From the NCBI GenBank assembly GCA_945878835.1, contig CAMCUG010000010.1:1-17911 (forward strand): DNA of 17,911 nt. Direction: 5' to 3'. Below are positions 1 to 7,313 of this stretch, in pieces. Source of the stretch: Chryseobacterium gleum. GTDB taxonomy: Bacteria > Bacteroidota > Bacteroidia > Flavobacteriales_D > Sanyastnellaceae. The notes under the pieces were generated by a model. The model had not been told where the DNA came from and ran no database searches. It saw only the letters and a program-made list of their open reading frames with translations. Each line of letters begins with the position of its first letter. Position 1 is the stretch's first letter. A program made the translations under genes and the position numbers.

Positions 1-632
1 CGCATGCGGTCCATTTCAATAATTTCGTCGTTTGGACCAACGGTAATGGCAGGGCCTTTAACACGAGGGGCTTCAAATGAATTCGCAATTGGTGCAAAAG
101 TCGATGAACCCGTTTGTACTGAAACAACTTTATTCCCTCTGCTGGAAATATATCCCATTAAATTTTCTTTGGTTACACGACCGTTTTGGCCTGTACCTGA
201 AATGCTATCCAACTCCGCTTGGGAAACGTTTTCTTGCTTCGCAATGTTCTTGACCAACGGACTGTAAAATCTAACTGATGAAGAAACTACCGCAGTTCCA
301 GAAGCCACAGCTACAGGGGCTGAAGGTGGGGAAACTGTTTCTGAAGCGGCTGGAGTAGCAGGAGCAACTGGTGCCGGTGCACTTGGCCCATCCCCCGTCT
401 CAATAACGGCAATCACATGTCCAACCTGAACAGTATCGCCCACATTCACACGACAAGAAACCAAGATACCGTCTTCTGGAGATGGCACTTCACTATTCAC
501 TTTATCTGTTGCAATTTCAACCAAAGGCTCGTCCGCGGTAACACGGTCGCCTTCCTTCTTTAACCAACTTAAAATAGACGCCTCTGCGACACTCTCACCC
601 ATTTTGGGTAACCTCAATTCTATTGTTGCCAT
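1..632 (-). CDS. Dihydrolipoamide acyltransferase (E2) of a 2-oxoacid dehydrogenase complex, N-terminal part
   Basis: The gene starts with ATG at 632-630 and runs off the left edge after 210 codons. Residues 1 to about 78 are a biotinyl/lipoyl domain with the lipoylation motif EIATDKVNSEV, whose Lys44 is the expected lipoyl site. A Pro/Ala/Val-rich linker follows (about 80-120). Residues about 122-160 are a peripheral subunit-binding domain (SPLVKNIAKQ ... GTGQNGRVTKENL) that would hold the E1 or E3 subunit. The last visible residues, DEIIEMDRM, are the usual entry to the catalytic acyltransferase domain, which lies outside the window. The opening LPKMGESVAEASI and the single lipoyl domain look more like branched-chain (bkdB-type) E2 than pyruvate or 2-oxoglutarate E2. 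That substrate call is inference, because the catalytic domain is not visible. The complex acts in the cytoplasm. Confidence 0.9.
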   Translation of the reverse strand, partial: MATIELRLPKMGESVAEASILSWLKKEGDRVTADEPLVEIATDKVNSEVPSPEDGILVSCRVNVGDTVQVGHVIAVIETGDGPSAPAPVAPATPAASETVSPPSAPVAVASGTAVVSSSVRFYSPLVKNIAKQENVSQAELDSISGTGQNGRVTKENLMGYISSRGNKVVSVQTGSSTFAPIANSFEAPRVKGPAITVGPNDEIIEMDRM

Positions 633-649
633 TCTAATAAATTTCGCAA

Positions 650-657
650 CGAATTTA
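650..657 (-). promoter_or_regulatory. Candidate -7 promoter element of the E2 gene
   Basis: On the minus strand this reads TAAATTCG, matching TANNTTYG, a variant of the Bacteroidota -7 consensus TANNTTTG. It ends 17 bases before the ATG of the E2 gene. I see no TTG -33 box at the usual distance. The call rests on the match and on the same element recurring before other genes in the window. Confidence 0.5.
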
Positions 658-667
658 AGAAAAATAA

Positions 668-679
668 AGGACTTGTCCT
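668..679 (-). terminator. Weak candidate terminator after the O-antigen-ligase-like gene
   Basis: On the minus strand AGGAC-AA-GTCCT is followed by TTATTTTTC. The stem is only 4-5 bp with a very tight loop. Its position between the stop of the ligase-like gene (692) and the promoter box of the E2 gene (650-657) is where a terminator would be expected. Much weaker than the hairpins near 9270 and 10520. Confidence 0.35.
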
Positions 680-691
680 AATAGTCATTTT

Positions 692-1927
692 TTAGGTCTC
701 CAAGACCTCAGACTTCCGTTTTCGATGGATCAAGAAAAACATCCAAAACCCAATAAAAACGATACCTTGCTGAAGTTCTAACATGCTTTCAAAAATGAAA
801 TGAAACGACACCCCAAGAACGAACATTAAAAAAAACAAGTCGTTTAATTCCAGGGCCCGCTTAAATCCAGCAACAAGCAGGACCAATAGCGCAAACAATC
901 CAATCCAACCCCATTCCACTAAAATCTGCAAATACGCATTGTGCGCAGGATGAGAATGCTCTGCCGCGAAGTTCGCACCCTTCAGAGTGTAGCGTTCTTT
1001 GAAATGAGATTTCCAGTTACCTGTTCCTACGCCCAAAGGAAAATCGCGACCAATTTCCCAAGCAGTCTCCCAACTCACAATTCGTTCCCTGGTGCTCGCT
1101 ACCTTTTCTTCCTTCTTCGAATCAGAAATGGATTTCGAGTTTTCTACAGCCTCCTTAGCCCTTCCTGAAATGGGAGAGAAGCTAAAAAATAAAATGAAGA
1201 ATGCTAACATTGAAGATGAAATAACAATGAGCGCCTTCTTTCTACTTTTCCCATTTCGTAATACATAAAAAGCGAAAATGGCATAGAACAAAAACAACGC
1301 TAAAAAACCAGCGCGAGAAGCCATGAATGCGGTTTCTAAGGAAAAGAATACAATTCCTAACAACAACAAACTCGATTTTTTCTTTTTTGTTGAATCGAGA
1401 AACTCCGAAGCCAAGAAAACCATTGAAAGCAAATAGAAAAATCCTAAATAGGTAGGATGAAACGTCCATGCTAGTCTTCCATAAACAAACTCTTCCCATA
1501 AACCCGTTTCGAAAAATCCAAAGACAGCGTGCACGTGACAAATCAGCGCAAAGAAGACACACCCGCTTACTAGCGCCCACTGAAATCTCCTCAAGGAATG
1601 AAGAATAGAATTCGATGTGAATAAAAACAAAAGTGGAAATGCTAGGTATGAAATTTTTGTTTCAACTTCAGAAAGAGCGGTTTGGTGATTCCATTCGTTC
1701 CAAATTCCAGTTAGTAAAAACACTGTAAAAACTCCATACATAACAAAGGCACAACCATTGAAACTAGACCATTCGATTTTCCTTCCACCCGAAAAAACTT
1801 GAATGACCATAGTTAAAAAAGCCAAGGCAAAAAAAATAGTTACGCCCTTCGAATAGACACTCATGCAAAATACGCCAGTGGCCATGAACCACTCGTGAAT
1901 GTTGTATTTCGTGACTGAAATACTCAT
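692..1927 (-). CDS. O-antigen ligase / Wzy_C-family polytopic membrane protein
   Basis: This 411-residue protein is almost entirely hydrophobic segments, consistent with about 10-12 membrane helices. Near residues 250-330 it has one long polar loop, expected to be periplasmic. Just after it comes HSHPAHNAYLQILVEWGWIG (around residues 323-342), the characteristic signature of the O-antigen ligase / Wzy polymerase family (Wzy_C domain). Such proteins join or polymerise undecaprenyl-linked glycans at the periplasmic face of the inner membrane. Whether this is a WaaL-type ligase, a polymerase, or a protein O-glycosylation ligase cannot be told from sequence, and no glycosyltransferase genes lie nearby. 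The ATG overlaps the stop of the upstream acetyltransferase gene as ATGA, so the two are probably cotranscribed and translationally coupled. Confidence 0.85.
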   Translation of the reverse strand: MSISVTKYNIHEWFMATGVFCMSVYSKGVTIFFALAFLTMVIQVFSGGRKIEWSSFNGCAFVMYGVFTVFLLTGIWNEWNHQTALSEVETKISYLAFPLLFLFTSNSILHSLRRFQWALVSGCVFFALICHVHAVFGFFETGLWEEFVYGRLAWTFHPTYLGFFYLLSMVFLASEFLDSTKKKKSSLLLLGIVFFSLETAFMASRAGFLALFLFYAIFAFYVLRNGKSRKKALIVISSSMLAFFILFFSFSPISGRAKEAVENSKSISDSKKEEKVASTRERIVSWETAWEIGRDFPLGVGTGNWKSHFKERYTLKGANFAAEHSHPAHNAYLQILVEWGWIGLFALLVLLVAGFKRALELNDLFFLMFVLGVSFHFIFESMLELQQGIVFIGFWMFFLIHRKRKSEVLET

Positions 1928-2370
1928 GCTTTTCGTTTCATTTTCAAATGTGGAATATCGTCTTCCAAATACATCTCGCCTTCTTCCACAAATCCCAATT
2001 CATTGTAAAACTTCAACAGATATTGTTGTGCTGAAATGGTGATGGTTTCCTTTCCCCAGATCCGTTCACATTGCTCCAAACACACGTTCATAAGCGCCTT
2101 TCCAAGACCTGTGCCTCGTGAAGACAGAGAAGAACAAACACGCCCAATACTGATTTCTTTGTATGACACTCCTGCTGGAAGTAAGCGCGCTGTAGCATGC
2201 ACGTTATCGCTTTCATCTTCAGCCCAAACCCATATGGATTGCTCGTCTTTCCCGTCTAAATCTTGATAAGCGCAGTTCTGTTCAACAACAAAAACATCCG
2301 ATCGCAATGCAAGAATGCGATACAACTTTTCAGCAGGAATGTCAGAAAATGGAGAGGTGTAAAATTTCAC
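1924..2370 (-). CDS. ElaA-like GNAT N-acetyltransferase, GTG start
   Basis: The protein has 148 residues if started at the GTG at 2370-2368. FVVEQNCAYQDLDGKD (about residues 27-42) is very close to the corresponding stretch of E. coli ElaA, and RGTGLG (85-90) is the acetyl-CoA pyrophosphate-binding loop of the GNAT fold. The ending, with a short EDDIPHLKM tail, also fits ElaA. The family transfers acetyl from acetyl-CoA; the natural acceptor of ElaA is not well established. No ATG is available near the N-terminus. An in-frame TTG at 2388 would add six residues with no family match, while the GTG lies exactly 4 bases after a TATTTTCG box, the spacing seen before pyrE, thiL and the acyl-CoA ligase. 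I therefore prefer the GTG. The stop overlaps the next ATG (ATGA). Confidence 0.87.
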   Translation of the reverse strand: MKFYTSPFSDIPAEKLYRILALRSDVFVVEQNCAYQDLDGKDEQSIWVWAEDESDNVHATARLLPAGVSYKEISIGRVCSSLSSRGTGLGKALMNVCLEQCERIWGKETITISAQQYLLKFYNELGFVEEGEMYLEDDIPHLKMKRKA

Positions 2371-2374
2371 TCTT

Positions 2375-2382
2375 CGAAAATA
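2375..2382 (-). promoter_or_regulatory. Candidate -7 element of the ElaA-like gene
   Basis: On the minus strand this reads TATTTTCG, 4 bases (AAGA) before the GTG start at 2370. It matches the start-proximal TANNTTYG element of this window. If used, the transcript would begin at or next to the start codon. The alternative TTG start at 2388 lies upstream of this box and would not be in such an mRNA. Confidence 0.5.
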
Positions 2383-2409
2383 ACACAATTGCAGGAGAAT
2401 GTGTTGTGG

Positions 2410-2437
2410 TATAATTGAACAAATTCAACGAACTTCG
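2410..2437 (+). promoter_or_regulatory. Candidate promoter region of the ABC-F gene
   Basis: There are two overlapping possibilities. TATAATTG at 2410-2417 differs from TANNTTTG at one base and has TTG at 2389-2391, 18 bases upstream, as a plausible -33 box; its leader would be about 20 bases. GAACTTCG at 2430-2437 also differs at one base and sits 4 bases before the ATG at 2442, with TTG at 2404-2406, 23 bases upstream. The region is shared with the divergent acetyltransferase gene. Confidence 0.45.
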
Positions 2438-2441
2438 CGCC

Positions 2442-4307
2442 ATGAATGTATTATCAGTTGAAAATGTGTCGAAGGCCTTCGGTATTCGTGAATTGTTTAC
2501 AGACCTTTCTTTCGGTATTGAAGAGGGACAAAAAGTTGCGTTAGTTGCGAAGAACGGAACAGGTAAGTCTACATTATTGCACATGTTGGCCGGAAAAGAT
2601 TATCCAGATGCAGGTAGAATTACATTCAACAAAGAAATCAAATGGGCCATTCTGCTTCAAGACGAAGCATTCGATGCGAACGGCACTGCCATTGACTTTC
2701 TCTTCGCGGCAGACAACCTCATGACCCAAGCCATTCGCGCTTATGACGATGCTATTGAAACCGGCGAAGGTCTTCAAGAAGCGCATGATATGATGGAACA
2801 TGCTGATGCCTGGGACTATGATGCGAAGGCCAAACAAATTCTTGGAGCACTGAACATCATTGACCTGAACCAACTCATGGGAAACATGAGCGGTGGTCAG
2901 CGCCGACGCATTGCCTTGGCGCGTGTGTTGTTGGAAGAGGCCGACTTTTTAATTTTAGATGAGCCTACGAATCACCTCGATCTAGACATGATTGAGTGGT
3001 TGGAAGAATATTTAACGAAAGCGCGCATGACCTTGTTCATGGTAACGCACGATCGTTATTTCTTAGAAAATATTACGAATGAAATTCTTGAATTGGAAAA
3101 CGGAGAGCTTTACAAATACAAAGGAAACTTCTCTTATTATCTTGAAAAGAAAGCAGAGCGCGAGCAACTCGAATCTGCTTCACGCGACAAAAATTTAAAC
3201 ATCTTTCGTCGTGAAGCAGAATGGGCGCGCCGCATGCCACGTGCCCGCGGAACGAAAAGCAAAAGTCGTATGGACTCGTTCGAAGAGTTGAAAGACAAAT
3301 TGAAACGCAAGCCAGAAGACGGCGAATTGGATCTAGAAATAAACATTACCCGCATGGGTTCGAAGGTGGTCGAGTTCATTAAGGCCACGAAGTCTATGGG
3401 CGATTCAACGGTTATGGATGGATTCGATTACGTCTTCAAATCGAACGAACGTATTGGTATCATTGGAAGAAACGGTTGTGGAAAATCGACCTTCCTGAAC
3501 CTCATGACCAAGCGCATGGAGCCCGATGGCGGAAAGATTGTGAATGGAGAAACGGTGGTGTTCGGATTTTACGAGCAATCGGCTTCGCACTTAATTCCAG
3601 AACAAAGACTCATTGAATGTATCCGCGACGTAGCTGACTACATTCCACTAGCAAAAGGAAAGACCATTAGCGCATCGCAAATGCTCGAGAAATTCTTGTT
3701 CCCGAAGCACATGCACTTCAACCGCATTGATCAACTGAGCGGAGGCGAGCGTAAGCGTCTTCAACTTTTGTTGGTATTGATGAAGAATCCGAATTTCTTA
3801 ATTCTCGATGAGCCAACCAACGACTTAGACGTATTCACACTTTCAGCACTGGAAGATTACTTATTGAATTTCCCAGGCTGCTTAGTTATCGTGAGTCACG
3901 ACCGATATTTCTTAGACAAATTGGTCGACCATTTATTTCTTTTAGATGGAAAAGGAAACGTACACGATTTGTTGGGAAGCACGCTCGATTTCCGCGCGGT
4001 ACTTAGCGAAGCTTCAGCAAAGCAAGAAAGACTTGCCGAAGCAAAGAAGCAGGAAGAGCCAGCCCCTTCCATCAAAGAAGAAAAGAAAAAAACACCTGGA
4101 AAAATTTCCTTCAGAGAGAAGCACGAATTCGAAACACTCGAAAAGAATTTGCCTTTGTGGGAAGAGAGAAAAGCTCAGCTTGAAGCCGAGCTTTTAAAAG
4201 CAACTGATCACATTCAGATGGAAAAGATTGCACTAGAACTTGGAGCGTTGTCTGATCAAATAGACAACGGAACCATGCGCTGGTTAGAGCTTTCCGAATT
4301 AATGTAA
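2442..4307 (+). CDS. ABC-F family ATPase, Uup-like
   Basis: The 621-residue soluble protein has two ABC ATPase domains and no membrane segment. In the first, AKNGTGKST (about 36-44) is a Walker A loop with Ala in place of the usual first Gly, MSGGQRRR is the signature and LILDEPTNHLD is Walker B. The second has GRNGCGKST, LSGGERKR and LILDEPTNDLD. The linker between them includes ARGTKSKSRMD, as in Uup-type ABC-F proteins. The C-terminus (about 560-621) is charged and helical and looks like the Uup C-terminal coiled coil. ABC-F proteins act on the ribosome or nucleic acids in the cytoplasm, and Uup is linked to ribosome function and genome stability. ATG 2442 is preferred over an in-frame TTG at 2415, because MNVLSVENVSKAFG is the normal family N-terminus. 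The stop abuts the stop of the kup gene. Confidence 0.92.
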   Translation: MNVLSVENVSKAFGIRELFTDLSFGIEEGQKVALVAKNGTGKSTLLHMLAGKDYPDAGRITFNKEIKWAILLQDEAFDANGTAIDFLFAADNLMTQAIRAYDDAIETGEGLQEAHDMMEHADAWDYDAKAKQILGALNIIDLNQLMGNMSGGQRRRIALARVLLEEADFLILDEPTNHLDLDMIEWLEEYLTKARMTLFMVTHDRYFLENITNEILELENGELYKYKGNFSYYLEKKAEREQLESASRDKNLNIFRREAEWARRMPRARGTKSKSRMDSFEELKDKLKRKPEDGELDLEINITRMGSKVVEFIKATKSMGDSTVMDGFDYVFKSNERIGIIGRNGCGKSTFLNLMTKRMEPDGGKIVNGETVVFGFYEQSASHLIPEQRLIECIRDVADYIPLAKGKTISASQMLEKFLFPKHMHFNRIDQLSGGERKRLQLLLVLMKNPNFLILDEPTNDLDVFTLSALEDYLLNFPGCLVIVSHDRYFLDKLVDHLFLLDGKGNVHDLLGSTLDFRAVLSEASAKQERLAEAKKQEEPAPSIKEEKKKTPGKISFREKHEFETLEKNLPLWEERKAQLEAELLKATDHIQMEKIALELGALSDQIDNGTMRWLELSELM

Positions 4308-6245
4308 CTACGATTGTGACTTGTGTCCGCGCATGTTCAAATGACAACGCTCTCCTCCTTTCACAACCATTGAAACTTTTTCAACTGAAGTTCTGTTTTC
4401 TTCCAGTCCCCAAGCATCTATGTCCGTAAGAGAAATACTCTTTAAGAATTGATGTGCTTCGAAAATAAAGTTTTCGTTCACACCTAATTCATTTTCTACA
4501 CTCAAATATTTCTGTAGCACCACGAAACGCAAATCAATGCTGTTGTTGTAAGTGCTGTAAGGTTCTGGTTTTTGAATGCGATTAAAATGATTCTTCGTCG
4601 CCAAATCTTGCAGAATAAAGCAGAAGTAATTGTGCACACGCGCTTGAACGCGGAAGCCTAATTTAATATTTACTTTAATGATTAAGTCATCTACCAATTC
4701 TTGCGCCTCGTACTCCATGGTGTAAGGTTCGTTCGTTCGGTCTATGTGAAGAAACCAATAAACATCTGCTCGCTTAGGTGTTCCTTCTAAAATGGAATCA
4801 ATAACAAGCTTTTCTACCTGATCTGTAAAGCTCGCCTTCGTCATGTAAACCAAGTGCGTCGAGTATTTCGGAACTGACGTGTCCTCTGAGAGTTTTCTTA
4901 ACGTGTCAATATATGGATCTAAAGAAATGAAACCAATTCGCTCATTACTGAATTTACGATAGCGAATAGTCACATACATGACCATTAATATTCCGGCGTA
5001 TACGATGAGCATCATCCAAGCTTCCTTCAACTTCACTGAATTCGCAACGAAGAAAGAAAGCTCAACGGCAAAGAATAATGAAGCAATTCCACCCACAAGA
5101 ATAAACGGCCAGTGACGATGATAAATCAAGTAGTATGAAAGCAACAAGGTTGTCATGAGCATGGCTACGGTAATAAATAATCCATAGGCCGCTTCCATGT
5201 GCGCCGACTCTCTAAAATAAAGCATCACGCCAATACAGCCCGCCCAAAGCAACCAGTTCACACTTGGGATATAAAGCTGTCCTTTCGTTTCAGTTGGAAA
5301 TTTAATAGCCACACGTGGCCAAAAGTTTAAGTTGATTGCTTCTCCAATAAGTGTGAACGATCCCGAGATTAATGCCTGACTAGCAATAACTGCAGCAACA
5401 GTTGCAACAATAACACCTGGTAAAAGGAACCATTCAGGCATGATCTCAAAAAACGGATTTCTTCCGGTTAGCTCTGTTTGTTGCATAAGCCAAGCACCTT
5501 GACCCATGTAGTTCAACACCAATGCTGTCTTCACAAAAATCCATGTCACCCGAATGTTCGCTCGGCCGCAATGTCCAAGATCACTGTACAACGCTTCAGC
5601 ACCTGTTGTGCAGAGGAACACAGCTCCTAACAACCAAAATCCTTTCGGATAATTAGCCAACAAATCATAAGCATATTTCGGATTTAATGCATTGAATATT
5701 TCAGGATGAAGCAAGGCGTTGTATGTTCCGAGAATAGCCAACATCGAAAACCAAATAAGCATAATAGGTCCGAATGCAACACCTACCAGTTTCGTTCCGT
5801 AACGCTGAATCGTGAAGAGGCCTGTTAAGATAATCAAGACAATGGGCAACACGGGAATTCCTTCATCAAAAACTTTCAATCCTTCTACGGCGGATGCAAC
5901 AGAAATTGGCGGAGTAATAATCCCATCGCACAACAACGTTGCTGCACCAATCATAGCGGGCCAAAACAGCCACTTCCCTCTTCTCTTCACCAAACTAAAC
6001 AACGAGAATATTCCACCTTCACCTTTGTTGTCTGCGCGAAGGGTCATCCAGATATACTTAATTGTCGTCTGAATGGTCAACGTCCAGAATACACATGAAA
6101 TACCTCCGTAAATAAGCATCTCACTAATAGGCTTATCACCCACAATCGACTTCATAACATAAAGCGGAGAGGTTCCAATATCACCGTAGATAATACCCAG
6201 TGTAACAAGTAATCCTGCGGTGGAAAGTTTGTGTTGCGTTGACAT
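4308..6245 (-). CDS. kup: Kup-family potassium uptake permease
   Basis: The 645-residue protein is close to the usual family length (E. coli Kup is 622). The family motif GDIGTSPLY is at residues 21-29, followed by GEGGIFSL (75-82) and about 12 hydrophobic membrane helices up to about residue 430. A soluble C-terminal domain of about 200 residues faces the cytoplasm. Kup/HAK/KT proteins take up K+ with protons. The ATG at 6245-6243 gives the typical N-terminus, with a short polar lead before the motif. The stop codon (4310-4308) directly touches the stop of the ABC-F gene. The roughly 17-base leader leaves no room for a c-di-AMP riboswitch. Confidence 0.95.
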   Translation of the reverse strand: MSTQHKLSTAGLLVTLGIIYGDIGTSPLYVMKSIVGDKPISEMLIYGGISCVFWTLTIQTTIKYIWMTLRADNKGEGGIFSLFSLVKRRGKWLFWPAMIGAATLLCDGIITPPISVASAVEGLKVFDEGIPVLPIVLIILTGLFTIQRYGTKLVGVAFGPIMLIWFSMLAILGTYNALLHPEIFNALNPKYAYDLLANYPKGFWLLGAVFLCTTGAEALYSDLGHCGRANIRVTWIFVKTALVLNYMGQGAWLMQQTELTGRNPFFEIMPEWFLLPGVIVATVAAVIASQALISGSFTLIGEAINLNFWPRVAIKFPTETKGQLYIPSVNWLLWAGCIGVMLYFRESAHMEAAYGLFITVAMLMTTLLLSYYLIYHRHWPFILVGGIASLFFAVELSFFVANSVKLKEAWMMLIVYAGILMVMYVTIRYRKFSNERIGFISLDPYIDTLRKLSEDTSVPKYSTHLVYMTKASFTDQVEKLVIDSILEGTPKRADVYWFLHIDRTNEPYTMEYEAQELVDDLIIKVNIKLGFRVQARVHNYFCFILQDLATKNHFNRIQKPEPYSTYNNSIDLRFVVLQKYLSVENELGVNENFIFEAHQFLKSISLTDIDAWGLEENRTSVEKVSMVVKGGERCHLNMRGHKSQS

Positions 6246-6262
6246 ATAAAAATTATTCTTGG

Positions 6263-6270
6263 CGAATGTA
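6263..6270 (-). promoter_or_regulatory. Candidate -7 element of kup
   Basis: On the minus strand this reads TACATTCG, a TANNTTYG match 17 bases before the kup ATG. No TTG -33 box is visible. There is no hairpin between the MDR gene stop (6294) and kup, so read-through from upstream is also possible. Confidence 0.45.
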
Positions 6271-6293
6271 TAAGAAAATGAGTGTTAGGTCCT

Positions 6294-7313
6294 TCACCAC
6301 TTCAAAATTATTTTTCCTGAGCTTTGGCGACTCTCTAAATATTGATGTGCTTTTGCTATTTCAGTGTAGGAATATTCGCCTCCGATTACGGGCTTTATTT
6401 TTCCTGCTGAATGCATCTGAACGAGCTCTTTTAAGAGGGTTCCAATGATTTCCGGATGCTCATCTGCTACCCTCAGCATATTCACACCGAGCACAGACTG
6501 GCTCTTTCCTAAAAGCAATAAAGGAATAAGTCTTCCCATATCGAACACCAACTTCAAAGTCGCCAACTTTCCTCCCCACTTGCTTGTTCGGTCTGAAAAT
6601 CCGAACAACATCAATCTTCCTCCAGACCCTAACAACCGCATGTCTTGATTGAATGTCTTTCCACCAATGCTGTTAAACGTCAGGTCAAGATTGGCTTTTC
6701 CTAAATGCTTTCGAATCTCAATTTCGTAATCATGAGAATTGTAATTCACTGCCGTAATGCCTTGTTTTGACAGCGCATTTACCTTTTCATCGTTACCCAC
6801 CGTTGCAAAAATCTCACAACCCCTTTCCTTCAATAACTGAATCAAAGCAGTTCCTACTCCTCCGGCCGCTGCATGAATAAGCACACGTTCTCCTTTTTTT
6901 GTTTGTTGAAGGAAATCGCACATGTATAGCGCAGTCACATATTGCGTGGCCAAAGCACATGCCTCATTAGAAGAAATTGAATCTGAAAGTTCTGCAATAC
7001 CCGTTACGGCAGTGCAAACCTTCTCTGCATAACCACCGAAACGCGTTAAACAAGCCACGCGCTTTCCAATCCAATCGGAAGAAACTCCTTCACCAACGGC
7101 CTCAACAATTCCAACCACATCGTATCCCATAACCACAGGAGGCGCAGGAAGCGCGGGATACAATCCCTTCCTTCCCAACACATCTGCGAAATTCAATCCG
7201 GATACTTCCACGTTCACACACACCTCACCTTCACCCAAAATCGGATCAGCGACTTCTCTAATTTCGAAGGCTTCATGAGCCTTTCCGAACTTCGTTAAAT
7301 AAATTGCTTTCAT
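6294..7313 (-). CDS. Zinc-independent medium-chain dehydrogenase/reductase (quinone oxidoreductase / VAT-1-like)
   Basis: The 339-residue protein starts MKAIYLTKFG and has the GroES-like N-terminal half of the MDR superfamily, with GLNFADVLGRKGLYP and GYDVVGIVEAVGEGV. The Rossmann half carries HAAAGGVGTALIQL, the NAD(P)H-binding loop typical of QOR/VAT-1 members. The Cys and His ligands of the catalytic zinc of alcohol dehydrogenases are not evident, so this is a zinc-free reductase, probably NADPH-dependent and acting on quinones or alpha,beta-unsaturated carbonyls. The exact substrate cannot be read from sequence. Its ATG overlaps the stop of the upstream 633-residue gene as ATGA (7313-7310), so the two are probably cotranscribed and coupled. 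Confidence 0.88.
   Translation of the reverse strand: MKAIYLTKFGKAHEAFEIREVADPILGEGEVCVNVEVSGLNFADVLGRKGLYPALPAPPVVMGYDVVGIVEAVGEGVSSDWIGKRVACLTRFGGYAEKVCTAVTGIAELSDSISSNEACALATQYVTALYMCDFLQQTKKGERVLIHAAAGGVGTALIQLLKERGCEIFATVGNDEKVNALSKQGITAVNYNSHDYEIEIRKHLGKANLDLTFNSIGGKTFNQDMRLLGSGGRLMLFGFSDRTSKWGGKLATLKLVFDMGRLIPLLLLGKSQSVLGVNMLRVADEHPEIIGTLLKELVQMHSAGKIKPVIGGEYSYTEIAKAHQYLESRQSSGKIILKW

Noticed and set aside
692..2388. Start of a surface-polysaccharide gene cluster
   Set aside because: Only the ligase-like gene has such a role. No glycosyltransferase, flippase or sugar-nucleotide gene is adjacent within the window.
2415..2441. TTG at 2415 as the ABC-F start (nine extra residues)
   Set aside because: The ATG at 2442 gives the standard ABC-F N-terminus, and the TTG is part of a promoter-like TATAATTG box.
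2442..4307. Antibiotic-resistance (target-protection) ABC-F gene
   Set aside because: The linker is short and Uup-like, with a C-terminal coiled coil. There is no long antibiotic-resistance-domain arm, and the surroundings are housekeeping genes.
5812..6072. Plus-strand open frame opposite kup
   Set aside because: It lies wholly within conserved kup coding sequence and has no promoter box or family match.
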